Shown: one piece after another, positions 43,458 to 55,100 of the stretch
How positions within the stretch are numbered: the stretch's first letter is position 1
Layout: each line of letters opens with the position of its first letter
Assembly: GCF_020382885.2 (NCBI RefSeq)
Contig: NC_058499.1
Span: 3,026,001 to 3,090,000, forward strand
Length of the DNA stretch: 64,000 bases
Reading direction: 5' to 3'
From: Scatophagus argus
Taxonomy: Eukaryota; Chordata; Actinopteri; Scatophagidae
Notes under the pieces: model-generated
What the model was told of the DNA's origin: nothing
The model's database searches: none
Seen by the model: only the letters and a program-made list of their open reading frames with translations
Made by a program: the position numbers and the translations under genes

Positions 43458-46400
43458 TCACGAGTCAAACTGGATGTCCCGCAGTCGGCTGAAACGCCGT
43501 CCGCTTAGTGTGGAGACACGCGTGAACAAGTCCCTGCTGTCGTCGTATTCACCAGTCGTCCCGTCAACGTGGACGACGACCGACCTGTCGGCCAGGCTCG
43601 TTCCCCCGTCTGGCCACCTCAGCCCCAGGTGATGACGATGAACCTACCGACACAACAGCCACTCAACACAAGTCCCTCCACCACATTACAGCCAATTAAA
43701 AGCATTTCATTAAGTGCGTTCTATTATAATATATTTCTTTATATTACAGAAACTACGTGGGAAGAGCTTAGAGGGACCGTTCACCCCAAATAAATATGGA
43801 ACAATTTCCTCTTTCCCGTAGTGGTTTATCATCCAGATAATTTTGGTGTGAGCTGCAGAGTTTTGGAGAAAAATACATTTGAAAAACTCAACGGCAACGT
43901 CTCGACTCGAGGCGATGCTCAGGTCTTATCTGCAGCTTCACGTGCGAACTATTTTCTTAATGTGTCACCTCGCAGAAGGAAGCGCGAATCGGCTGGTGGA
44001 TGAGAGGCGCGCTGACGTTACAGCTCAGCCGAAGAGGATGCGACTGCAAATGTTAACATCCAGCACCGCCGCTATGGAGTTACATTCATGCCACAGTTCT
44101 GAGCACGAAAAATTACGGTTGAACAAAACATATGGTTGAGCAAACATAAATCGTACACTGTATCTTATTCATGTATTTTCAATTCCTATGGTTTTCTGAA
44201 AATAAAATGAATCGCTTCCTCTGCTTATTTCTATTTACCCTGAACATGTCATTGATACGTCAGGAACAAGAAAACCTCACCTCACCTGCTACCTGCTCTT
44301 ATGGCGACAAACACCGGGCCTGCACGTTACAAAGCAAGCTAACAAAACCATGCCTGATGCTGATAAGAAACATTGTAGTTCAGTGGGAACATACGAAACT
44401 ATATTTAATATTAAAAAGTAGCCATAAGAAGTACTCTGTGAGACCATGTGCCATTTACTCAAGCAATAACGTCTGAACACTTTTGTATTAAAGTCTTTTA
44501 AGTTTATCACAAGCAGTCTTGTGCAGTAACTAACGACGAGACGGAGGACAAGCTCAGCTTCGGACAATCGCAGCATTTATATCCATCGTCCAGTCAACGT
44601 GCTCATGCGGATCGATTCCACCCATTTTACTATTTTTTTCAGAGGAAGTGAGCCTTTGGAACAGGGTCCAGCTCGTCCCGGTACGGTCCAGTTTTCCGTC
44701 CTCTCTCTCTCTCTCTCTCTCGCAGCACCGTATCTAACGCGACGTGATGTAAACAAAAAACTTCTGCCTGCGAAAATGGCGACCGCGGCACACAATGCAT
44801 TGCGAGGTCACGTGCCCTTTGAGCCCCGTACAGTTTTACTCAGACCGCATTGTTAAGCTAACAGCGAAAAGGTCGCCGCTAAAAATCCAGTCGATTCTCT
44901 TTGCCGGGCCATTTAATGCAGAAGTAGTTCCTTCAGCGCGTAATAAGATTTTGGTTCGCGAGCGGTGGTACAGTTCGACACGTGATCGTGCTACACCAAT
45001 AGAGTACTCGCGTTATGTCAACAGAACGCCAACATGGCTGCCCCCATGGTTTTATTCAACGTTACCGAATAAAGAGAAAAAACAGCCGGAAGTCCTCTGA
45101 TGCAACGCATCAGCTGCAATGCTTTTTTGTAACTATGTTTGATTGCACTTGTCCCTGTTAAATAAATAAATAAATAAATTGGGCCACATGGATTCTAAAC
45201 AGTGCTGCATACACAGAGAAGCTGCTGTTAGCTTAACCAGACTCGTTATCTTTAATCAGGATAAATGAAGGAATTCTGATTCTGACCGCGGAGGGGAAAT
45301 CAATCTCTAAGACTTTCTGTGGTTCACCTTGCGGTCTCGTAAAACTCCATGGTAAAACGTCCCAGGTGGGTGCTGCGATGTGATTGGAGCAGAAGCAGCC
45401 AATCACAAGTTTTCGCCATACAACTCCGCAGCACCAAATCATTCAAATTTGTCATACCTGTCAAGATGTCGTTGGCTCAGAATGCACTGAAATGCCATGA
45501 GCCAATGACACACACCTACACACTATGGGCCAATGAAAAGCCTCGAAACATTTTGAAGCAACGAAGCGCGAAGCGATTCAGCGATGACGTACGAAGCTTC
45601 GAACGTCATCGGTCACGTGACACTGGTGTTTTGATACAAGCTCCGACACAACGCTTCGAATCACTCCGCTTCAGGAAGAGTGACACGAGCTCCGAAGCTT
45701 CGGTATCATTTACCCATCACTAGCGCGGAGGAACATCTTTTTTTGAGCACAGAATCGATTTTTGTCTGCTCAACCATAAGTTTTGTGCGCTCGATTTAAA
45801 TTTGTCGCGCTCAAAATGTCCCTGTGCGCGCTCAGAATAGTGGCATGAACATAATTCCATATGCCACGAGCGTGAGCCTCTCGTCCACGAGGAGCTGCGT
45901 GTTCACCACACTGCTCGCAACAGTCAGTCAGTCAGACATCTTTAAGAACCGAAAACAAAGATCTTCGGTCACGATGATCGGCACTGCAGACGCCGCATGT
46001 CACGTGTTCTTACCTTCACGAGTGTGCCATCGTTGCAGTGCCAGACGATGCCCTCGACTCGGCCCTCCGGACTCTCCTGGAACCAGGAGCGCAGCTGCTG
46101 GAAGTCCACCGGCGGAGGGTCTCTGATTCGGACACTGCCGTGTGACACCAGGCAGTGGACGGGCTGCTTCTTACTCCCCAGGCCTGTGAGGACAAGAAAA
46201 CTTTGCTATTGAACACACTTTGCGACCGCGGCACTTCAGCCATTCACAGTGTGTCACTCTTACACGTTTAAATAAAGATCTGCACAGTGAAGCAGAAAAC
46301 TAAACACACTGAAGTCAAAGAGGCCATAGCTTTGGGTACTGCTGGACTCCGCCGGTCCACTGTAAGAGGATCCTTGCCAATTTTAAAAGGTCCTTTTTGA

Positions 46401-47980
46401 AGTACAGGCTACCCAAGGCTCCACAGTAAAACACAGCTGTACAGGAGTATCAAAGGAAAATGAGCGTCACATTACCATAGGGGTTTCCATTGATGTTGGT
46501 TCCAATGAGCTCCAGTGTTTGTTCCATGAGGTGTGCCAGAGGAACCGCTGCGATTTCAAGCACGTCTTCATCGTCAGCGCTGGGCCTGAGAACAAGAGCC
46601 GCCCCGGCTTCGTGATCCACCACGGCAGAGTGCCAGCAGTACTGTTTGTTGTCCTTCTCCACCGGGACCCAGCCTGAACGTTCACAGGGACAGGAATCAC
46701 CGTTTCTGCCAACACTGCTGGACGTTACCATGACTAGTTTACATAAAGAGTGACCTGAGTCCAGTGCAGCAAAGAAAACAAGAAGACCGGTTTCTCTGTA
46801 CTGAGTGGTGGGAGTGAACGAATGTCTAATGTACCACATTTCTGATGGATTTATGACCTGGGATGTGCCCGTGCTCGTCAGGTACTGGGTGGCCGTTCTG
46901 GTGTTTGACTCGGTGGGCCGGGGTCCACGTCTCTGGCACCGTCTTAAAATCTTCCTCGACGCTCCACGTGAAACCTGGGAAGGAACACAAAACTCATCCA
47001 ACATGCCAGCAGACGTGAAGTCACTGTACCCATCGTTACCCACATTCACATTAACATGTACTTTGGTACCTTTACTGCTCCTGTGAGAGTGCTGATACTT
47101 TTTGAACCTCTTCTCGGCCTGTTTGGTGGGTTTCCTGTCGAGCCGAGCCCACAGGTAAGGCTGCCCTGCGGACAAAAAGACGAGCAACAAGTCACTTTTT
47201 AAACAGAAACAAGACACCGATATCAATCGTGTATTCACTTCACAACATATTCACACTACGAAGCGGAAAAGGCAACAAATCCTCACGAGGTATAATTACC
47301 TCGTTGTATTTGTACCTGACAGCGCGCTGCGTGTGTGTGTCTCTCACCTTTGTAAACCGTAACATAGCAGCATGTCCCGTCGAGTTTCTCTGTGGCGAGG
47401 GCGCAATGGACGTTCGCCTCCAGGGCTACTGGGTTCACGTTTTCAGTGGCAACAACCTGAAACTGCTGCAGAGGCGCACAGAAACATCGGTCACCACCGG
47501 AAGCAACTGAACACCGTCACGTCGACGTCAGTGTCACGCGGATAAAATCAGAACAACAAAAAAAAAAAAAAAACACACATTTATTATGTACAAATAAATC
47601 ATCCACATATTCCACATACACTGAGTTTAACTTATAAACCAGTGCCTTATTAGTAACATATTTCAAAGGGATGCACGACATTTACTAGACACAGCCTGAT
47701 GATGGGAAAACACAACAAATACGATCTGAGCTATGGAATAACGAAATCATCCGTCTTCGCTGAGTGTAATTTAAACTGACGGGTTTTATTTTTAACGGGA
47801 TAAAACACGGACACACTCCGCGCTAGCAGCAGCAGCTGCTTCGTATTGTTTATGAATCAATGGCTGCTGTGTTTGCAGCTGCACTCTCACCTGACAGTCG
47901 CGCTTCCGGGACTGTTCTTCCTTCACTTCCGTCTGAAAAACACACGCGATCTTCTGCTGAACTGAGCCCAGACGGCGCAT
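43458..47980 (-). CDS. rlig1: rlig1 (C12orf29 homologue), RNA ligase 1, complete
   Basis: Minus-strand exons: 47891-47980 (ATG at 47980), 47348-47465, 47070-47165, 46858-46974, 46476-46673, 46014-46183 and 43458-43643 (stop TGA 43460-43458). All introns are GT-AG; the CDS is 975 nt, 324 residues (human 325). The start [20 protein letters not shown], then [86 protein letters not shown] and [12 protein letters not shown] match C12orf29 throughout. Known for the family: an ATP-dependent 5'-to-3' RNA ligase acting in RNA repair, which adenylylates itself on Lys57. Here that lysine is also residue 57, inside KLDG (motif I). The gene is convergent with cep290. The last intron is 2.4 kb and full of transposon sequence, so the final exon is easy to miss. 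Confidence 0.95.
44640..44830 (+). promoter_or_regulatory. promoter-like segment inside the rlig1 intron element
   Basis: A CpG-containing stretch holds a (CT)n run, AAAATGGCG (YY1-type core, 44773-44781) and a CACGTG E-box (44809-44814). There is no transcript evidence; it may simply belong to the transposon. Confidence 0.3.
45584..45609. repeat. 26-bp near-palindrome centred on CGAAGCTTCG
   Basis: ATGACGTACGAAGCTTCGAA, continuing CGTCAT, is self-complementary at 24 of 26 positions. It is part of the hAT-like segment. Confidence 0.8.
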
Positions 47981-48200
47981 TTCGGTGTGTTTCGTTTTTA
48001 ATGTGCACCTGGAGCTTTAGCACTGTTTCTGCAGGGATGTCATCCCTATTCAGATGTCTGCTAACGTGACACGATTCCGTTTCTTCTTCTGCGCTATGGT
48101 TGTTCGGCTGATGAATCAGGAAATGGCTCACTAGCGCCCCCGTGCCGTGCGGAGGCTTAATGTCAGACAACATCAGGGTTTTAAAACAGCACTTGAGTAA
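47981..48200 (-). promoter_or_regulatory. rlig1 upstream region with a CTCF-like motif
   Basis: The sequence directly upstream of the rlig1 ATG has CpGs. The minus strand reads GGGGGCGCTAGTG near 48124-48136, similar to the CTCF core (AGGGGGCGCTA) with a mismatch at its 5' side. Promoter extent is inferred. Confidence 0.35.
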
Positions 48201-48334
48201 AAACTTTTAACAATTAAAATATCTGTTTATAGAAAAAAAATTTGACTGAGCCCTGAGCTTCTTTTCTAAAAAAACATCTTGTTAATCACAACTTATTCCA
48301 TAAGAATAATTTTACTCACATTAGAAAAAATAGC

Positions 48335-48590
48335 TCTAAGGAACGATACAGGAAATGGTTCCTACCCACTGCCATCAGACTTTCGAACTCATCTACCTCT
48401 GTCAGAGCCACGATTACACACCTGGACTAAATCTGCCTCTCACCTTTTGCACTCTGAAAAAAATGTATATTCTGATACTGTTTTACTGTTATTTATTTTC
48501 ACACAAGTGCAAAACCCGGACTGCTATGGCAACCTAATTTCCCCTCGGGGATGAATAAAGTCATCAATCTTTCTATCTATCTAGTAGAGA
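48335..48590 (+). mobile_element. LINE 3' end remnant
   Basis: Bases 48352-48410 read RKWFLPTAIRLSNSSTSVRA, the C-terminal end typical of L2/Rex-type fish LINE polyproteins. A 3' UTR follows, ending CCTCGGGGATGAATAAAGTC and a TCTATCTATC tail. Confidence 0.75.
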
Positions 48591-49088
48591 ATAAAATTTT
48601 AGTGGCAATTTGCCATCAGAGCAGTCAAGCTTTCCTGTCTCGTTTGACTTGTCTTAGTTTGTGCCTCAGGTTGTCTTTGTTGCATCTTGCTCGATTTACA
48701 GCCTGATGTTGTTTAGGGGTAAAGGAGTAAAAAGTTCAGTTTAATATATTCAGCATTTAAAGACCCATGAATGAAAATGTTTTTAGTTTAACCTCACATT
48801 TCATAAGCTGCTTTACTGACATTACACTGCGTCACTCTTCATACGTACATACAAATCATTTGATGAAAAATGGATTTCAAAAACAAGATGCAAACAAGAT
48901 TTTTGAATAATTGCTACTTTTTAATCCCAGTAAAAGTAAGTTCAGAATGTGCATATTTACAAATACTTTGAAAAGGACAATAAACCAATCAAAACATTTA
49001 TAAAGTAAACCTTCCTGTAATCTGAAATTCATTATGAAACACTGTGGCTGTAATTTACTGAATCCACTTTAGAAAGAAAATCATAAAG

Positions 49089-52000
49089 CTACTCTGAAGA
49101 GTTTGTCTTGATGTGTGGATTCACACACAGCGTGATATCACTGGAGTACTTCCAGTCTGATTCGTCTTCTTCTTCTTCTTCTTCTTCTTCTCCTCCTTCA
49201 TGTTGACTGTGCAGGTCTGTCTCACTGTTGGTGTGCTTCCACATCTCCGTCTCGATGTCGTCCTTCTGCTGTCCCTGAGGCCAAAATGTGAAAATGTTCC
49301 TTTTTCAAAGGAGAGAAAAAAATCTTATTAGAAACACAGCAGACATGGATTACAGACAGCAGAAATGAGGCTCTGAGATCATTTTCCTCTCTGGTGTCAG
49401 TTTGTGAAACCACTTCCTGCTACAGAGTACAAAATAAAAGCTACTTTCTCCAAGTGCAAAAGCATGAAGCTTCACATGTTAAGAATTAAAGAAAGCTGTG
49501 CTTGACTTTCCTCTAGTGATGACAATGAAACTCTTCATTCAGCCGTTAATGTTTTCAAAACTTTCTCTCCTCCAGGATGAAGTCAGCTGAAGACAGCTCT
49601 TATTCTTCTGCATTCCAACCTGGAGTATCCCTTTCTGTCCAGGTCTTTATTATACATGTTTTATTGAAGAGAAATGTGCTTCAGTGCAGAACGTCTGCTG
49701 ACAGGACTCACAGTTTGCAGTACCACACGACGCCTGCTGCTGTCAGGAGCAGAAGGATGATGCCAAGAATGATGAGTGCTGTTGGCACATCTGGAAAATA
49801 AACAAATGTTTACCACAATCTTTATATTGTCTCTGTGCGTCAATTCAGATCCAAGTACATCCACAAAATTCAGTACACCTTATCCTACATTTATTGATAG
49901 AAGAGTGAAGCATTGGCCTTGTGGAGGCAAAAGTATTGAAAGTAAGTAAAGTAAGCAAGTTTTACAGTCTCCTTTGAGTATCTATGAGTTTGTTTCATGT
50001 TTCTCTGCCCCCTAGTGGCCACCATTTGATCAATGCAGCTATAAGGTTGCCTTCCATTCAGGTAAGGCACATATTTTAATTCAGATAAAATCAGGAAAGC
50101 ACAATGAAAATAAAAACATATTACTGAGACACAAAAGAACATCACAACCACAAAAGATGTCACTCTGAAAATGAAAGAAGACCGGGATGTACCTCCTAGA
50201 GGTTTTGCAGGGCTCACCGGTGGCGGCAAAGCTGACTCAGAGAAAACAGAGAAACTGGAGGCATGAACAGAAGTAGAAAGGGCAAAGCTGACAGCAACTG
50301 GTTTTGAGGTGATAAGGCGAGAAAGAGAAGTAGGAATAGGGGTGGAGAAAGTCTTGAAAGCGGTGGAGGTGGTGGGAATCCTCGTTGAGTGTGCCGTCTT
50401 GAAGAGGAGAGTTAAAGCTGAGGTGAAAGAGGTTTGTTCAGGGGCTGTTGTTGTTCTGAGCTTTCCCGATGGAGGAGACTTGCTTGATTGTCTGAGCAGA
50501 GGTGTGGCAGGTGTGGCAGGTGTTGAGCTGCCAGTCGGTGCTGTCAGTGTGGTGGAGAACGTAGAGCTTTGTGGCCTCACTGTTGATGTATTTGGAGTTT
50601 CCTCTGAATCTGCAAGTGATAAAGGGAGAAAAGGTTTACATTTATATTTCTGTTTTTGAGCTGATGTTCAGAATACATTTACTTGTCTTTACTTCCAGTG
50701 AAGGGAAATCTTAAGGCCTCAGCATACCAAGACATTTTGGACAATGCTATGCTTCAAACACAGAGTCCCATCCAACACCTTTGGGATGAACTGGAACGGA
50801 GATTGTGAGCCAGGCCTTTTGGTCCAACATCAGTGTGTGACCTCACAAATGCTCTACTGCATGAATGGGCACAAATTCCCACAGAAACACTCCAGCATGT
50901 TGTGGAAAGCCTTCACAGAAGAGTGGAAGCTGTTAGAGCTGCAAAGCTGTCTGTGTGTTTAGGATGAGACGTCATTAAAGTCCCTGTTGGTGTGATGGGC
51001 AGGTGTCCTAATACTTTTGCCCTTATAGTGTATGTCGAGTGATATAATCGTTGAGTATATGCTGGAATATACAGCAAACAGTGCAGTAACTAAACACTAC
51101 CTGACGCGTTGAAGCAGAACACAGCAAACTCTTTATCTGTGCTTGTGAGCCACGTCACCACTCCGGTTTTGCCTTTTCCACAGTTTTTGTCGGCTTTAAT
51201 TCGTGGGATGACTGCGATCTGTTCAGCCGTCCATCCATATCTGTTAAAGCAGTAAATAAAAGCCCAGATAAAATGATAAAAATGTGAACAGTGTTGCATA
51301 AAGCCTGCTGTGGCTTTAGAGGGAGCTGCATGCACTCTGATAAACTCATCGGCATCAGTCGGCGCTGAAGACGTCTGTAGCCCTGTGGCCGGCTAAGCTA
51401 AGCTCACCACATGCTTTCGGCTTACTTGCACGTCTCCAGTCCGTGCTGTAGCGCTCGCTCCATCTGCTCTCTGGTCGCCATGGAGACGTTCAGAGACAGG
51501 CAGGCGGCTGTGGCAGCGGTGAAGTTGAAGGTGTAGCTTCCTCCTTCAATAAGCATGAAGACTCCAGCAGTTCTGTGGCTTTGGGGCATGACTGACACTG
51601 TGTAAAAATACACACATTATAAGGCTTATCTTTATATCTGTGTCAGCTGAAAGCAATACATCTCATATTCGCTGTTAACAGCACGATGATTTGTGTTAAT
51701 TTTGCTGTTTCACAGAGTGTACTGTACAATACGCTAAAGTCTAGAGTGAACAGGCCGCTGACAAACCTCCAGCTCTGCGCGTACAACATCAACAAACTAT
51801 AGCTAATCAACATTCTTCACGTTTAACTTGTGATGAGTTTACATTGCATTTTCTGACCGTGACCACAGAATTAACTTTTGATAGTTACATGAAAAGCAAC
51901 CAAGAAGAGAGCAGAAGTTGGAGCCAAAATATCCTGAAAATATGAAATATCTAAAAAAAATAAAATAAAATGTAAATGTTATACATTCCTGCCTTTAGAC

Positions 52001-52157
52001 TTATCAAAATAAAATGTCCCAGTGTTTGGTCTGAATGTGCAGCTTCACCCATGTGAGAAACACACAGCTTACCTTTAATCGGATTGGACCCGGAGGCCAG
52101 TGGAAATGCTGCAAAAGACAAAAGTAAAAACTGAGTAAAAAAACAAAATCTTGTCAT
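49089..52157 (-). CDS. lyve1: lyve1-like Link-domain membrane receptor, complete
   Basis: Minus-strand exons: 52073-52157 (ATG at 52157), 51426-51597, 51101-51240, 50193-50609, 49712-49790 and 49089-49299 (stop TAG 49091-49089). GT-AG introns and matching phases give 1104 nt, 367 residues (human LYVE1 322). Order: signal peptide MTRFCFFTQFLLLSFAAFPL; Link domain with GGSYTFNFTAATAACLSLNV, LETCKYGWTAEQIAVIPRIK, DKNCGKGKTGVVTWL and FAVFCFNAS; a Ser/Thr/Pro-rich mucin-like stalk of about 140 residues; a membrane helix PTALIILGIILLLLTAAGVV; a cytoplasmic tail beginning YCKLNIFTFWPQGQQKDDIE, comparable to human AFPFTNKNQQKEMIETK. Family role: hyaluronan binding on lymphatic endothelium. The last acceptor was chosen after CCTTTGAAAAAG because only it restores the frame that matches the family. 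CD44 is the alternative, but the tail favours LYVE1. Confidence 0.88.
49163..49196. repeat. (CTT)n coding microsatellite in lyve1 exon 6
   Basis: A TTCTTCTTC run encodes a polyglutamate stretch (GGEEEEEEEDESDW) in the cytoplasmic tail. Confidence 0.9.
50007..50018 (-). promoter_or_regulatory. CTCF-like core motif
   Basis: GCCCCCTAGTGG reads CCACTAGGGGGC on the minus strand, an exact match to the common CTCF core. It lies in lyve1 intron 4. Sequence match only. Confidence 0.45.
50700..51035 (+). mobile_element. Tc1-like transposon remnant (3' end)
   Basis: The transposase C-terminus is recognisable in broken form: CCCATCCAACACCTTTGGGA (HPIQHLWDELERRL) and ACCTCACAAATGCTCTACTG. It ends in CTAATACTTTTGCCCTTATA near the terminal repeat. 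The upstream two thirds are deleted. It lies in lyve1 intron 3, antisense to lyve1. Confidence 0.8.
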
Positions 52158-55100
52158 GTTTTCTATTAAGAACATATTAAGCGCTGAAGTTGCACAAGGT
52201 GAGGAACGAAATAAAGTGAACGCGGAGGGAAAAAACCTCAGAACAAAAGTGATGTGGATGTGACGAGGAAACAGGAAGCGAAGGTTGGATCTGCTGGGTG
52301 CCCCTTCATGAGATAACACACATCCACAGCAGAAAGACCTCGACAAAAACTCATCCAAACGTTGTTGTTTTGGCTATCAAATCACAGATATACAGCATGC
52401 TCAAGTCTGAACTGTGGAAAAATAAAAACAAAAAAACAAGGAGCCTCAGGAAATATTAGAGCAGGATGACAAGAAACATTAGCTTTAACTGGTGTGCTGA
52501 GAGAAGTTAATAATCTGAGCTCCTCTTGGCATCCACAAAGAGCTGATCACTCACACTGACTGATTGCTTCATGCTCCTTTGTCAAACGGCTGCTCTCACA
52601 GCCAAATAATGAAACCATATACATTTCACTGAATAGCTTTGAGTGGTTTGTGGTTTTTCTGCTTTGCCAACATCTATCATCCAGAGGTATGTTAGCTCTG
52701 ACAGGCTGGTCGGAAAGGCAACTTCCTCCACATTGTCCCTGTGGTTTCTGTGTTTCTGTTCTTATTCGCTTTTGCTTTTCTTGTCATGCTCTCCTGCTCT
52801 CTGTCAAACTGTGGTATTTTTCTGTAATGTCTGTGGTGCACCGCATTGGCCGCATGCCTCTCAAATATGGAGGAACAACAGCGCGTCCCATGAGACACGT
52901 TAAAGAAGCGAGCAGAGACGTCGTGCTCGATGGCATAGCGTCTTTGATCCGTGCATGTGCATGTTCAGACATGGTGGGTCAATGGAGGAGCAAACCCATA
53001 ACCCTGACAGCACTGCGGTACGTTCACCCCAAACACCACTACAGTCCATGTTGACGTCTCCTTTACAGTAATAACAACCATGTCTCCCTCAAAATTCGCC
53101 TTCTTTTCATTTGACCTCACCAACACATTAATGCATATTGAAGTGGTATATGTCGTCTTTGCCACAAACCGAGCTTGTACATTTGATAAAAAGTGGCAGA
53201 ATGCAGAAATTACAATAACTTTGGTATTGCACCACAAAATAAGGAAATTTTTCATGTTACTTATGTTTTATGAACAATACATGAAAAAATGTATATTCTG
53301 GCTGCTGTCCTTCTCAGGCAAAGAAACGTACAACATGCCAGGGATGGATTAAGGGTCATGTGGGCCCCTGGGCAAAGCGTTCGTGGAGCCCCCCCCAGTA
53401 ACAGTCACTAAAAAAAAATTGTTAAAAACGCCAAAAATTATATTGCTGCTGTGCGAAATCCATCAAGAGATAATCAGCATAATCAGCATGGCTTCTGGTA
53501 GTCAAAAGTCAGAGGACCGCCACCTCCACCCGTATTCATTAGAGTTCCTATAGCAGGGCTGGGAGCCCTGGTAGCCAGAGGCCCTCTGAAAGCACCACGT
53601 CACACACAAAGGCCTTTGGTAGCCCAAATGTCAGAGGGTCCCCCTCCGAGCTAAAGTGACTGTGTGAGTCTGAGTGAAATCAGATGTGTTACGACTCATT
53701 CAGCTCATTAACGACACAGAACAAGCAAGTCCAGAGTATCAACTATGCAAAATGGGCAATTGCTCCAAAGCTCCAAGGGCCCCAGGCTTACCGTCTGGTC
53801 TGTTGGAATCTGATTCATTTGAATTTTATTAAATAACAAGTAACACGCACCACTAAAGCTCATTACAAACGGAAACATAATGTGTTTCTCTCAGTTTTAT
53901 GTTTTATCGAAACTCAGTCTTACAGAGGATTCCAAAACTGTAATTTCAATGCAACATTTTGCAAAACATGTGTATGAGATGAGAACATCAACACCTATCT
54001 GTCAGTTCGTTATGAACCTACAGCTAGAAACCAGGTAGCTTAGCTTAGCATAAGGCTTGGAAACCTGAACGTGGGCGTGATGGAGGACGGTTAGCACGAG
54101 GAGGGATCCTCTCTGTTGGTCCAAAGTATTTACAGTCGCTTACCTGCAGCGCGGCTGTTTTAACAACCGGCGGTGCAGAAGTTCAATACTTCCTACTTTC
54201 ACGAGTCTGTGAATAAAGGGATTCACCACTGTGACGCAGATAGGAGCTGGAGGGGAAGCTAATTGATTACACTTCCATGGTCAGGAAGTGTGTAAGCCTC
54301 ACTTCATCTGCTGGGATGAGAAAAGCTTAATTCAGTGATAAGTGTGACAGTTCCCCTCACGCAGCATCATTTCAGAAAGTCATCCTCAGGGACAGGACGA
54401 GACCGTGATTGAAACAGTTTTTCTGAGGTCACTCATCCAAAACCCATTACACATTTCTTCACACAGAAAATCCTTGACGTCGATTTTTCTTTTCTTTCTC
54501 TCAGTGGGAATGAAGTTTTAACAAAATGTATATTTAGTTAACGTAGTTTCTTACTGTTAATTATAAAATTACATTCAAGGTACCACTTAACAGACATATT
54601 GTTCTCTGGGAATGTCTCACTCCATGCTGACCATCCATCCATCCATCCATCTTCTTCCACTTCATCCAGGACCAGGTCGCAGGGGCAGCAGCTTGGGCAG
54701 GGATGCCCAGACTTCCCTCTCCCCAGACACTTCTTCCAGCTCTTCAGGGTGGACCCCAAGGCGTTCCCAGGCCAGCCGAGTGACATAATCCCTCCAGCAT
54801 GTCCTGGGTCTTCCTAGGGGCCTCCTCCCGGTGGGGCATGCCTGGAACATCTCCCCAGGAAGGCATCCTGGGGGCATCCGAAACAAATGCCTGAGCCACC
54901 TCAATTGGCTCCTCTCAATGCGGCTCTACTCCGAGCTCCTCCCGGGAGACAGAGCTCCTCACCCTATCCCTAAGCTCATTTCAGCCGCTTGTGTCCGAGA
55001 TCTCGTCCTTTCGGTCATGACCCAAAGTGAGGTATCTCGAGGTCCATGCTGACCGTGATGACTAAAAGCTGCTCACTACATCATCTCCTCTGTGAGCCAC

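Larger units (their letters stand above)
44073..45861. mobile_element. DNA transposon-like element with inverted ends, in rlig1 intron 6
   Basis: The end segment 44073-44104 matches the reverse complement of 45830-45861 at 27 of 32 positions. A second inner pair (GCTCAACCATA near 44129-44139 and 45770-45780) also pairs in inverted orientation. Between them are an AATAAATAAATAAATAAATT run near 45160-45180, a CT-rich run at 44702-44722 and a CGAAGCTTCG-rich segment at 45540-45720 resembling hAT ends. No transposase was recognised. The open frame 44795-45100 matches nothing I know. Confidence 0.5.

Noticed and set aside
44795-45100. 101-residue open frame with a CpG-rich upstream region
   Set aside because: No recognisable protein, and it sits inside an inverted-end element. 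Reported only as promoter-like sequence.
49222-49413. Open frame between lyve1 exons 5 and 6 as an extra exon
   Set aside because: No donor gives the phase needed; using the acceptor at 49300 restores the family frame without it.
50309-50659. 116-residue plus-strand open frame
   Set aside because: It is the antisense shadow of the low-complexity lyve1 stalk exon.
52650-53054. 134-residue plus-strand open frame
   Set aside because: No family resemblance, no splice context, and it lies in repeat-rich intergenic DNA.
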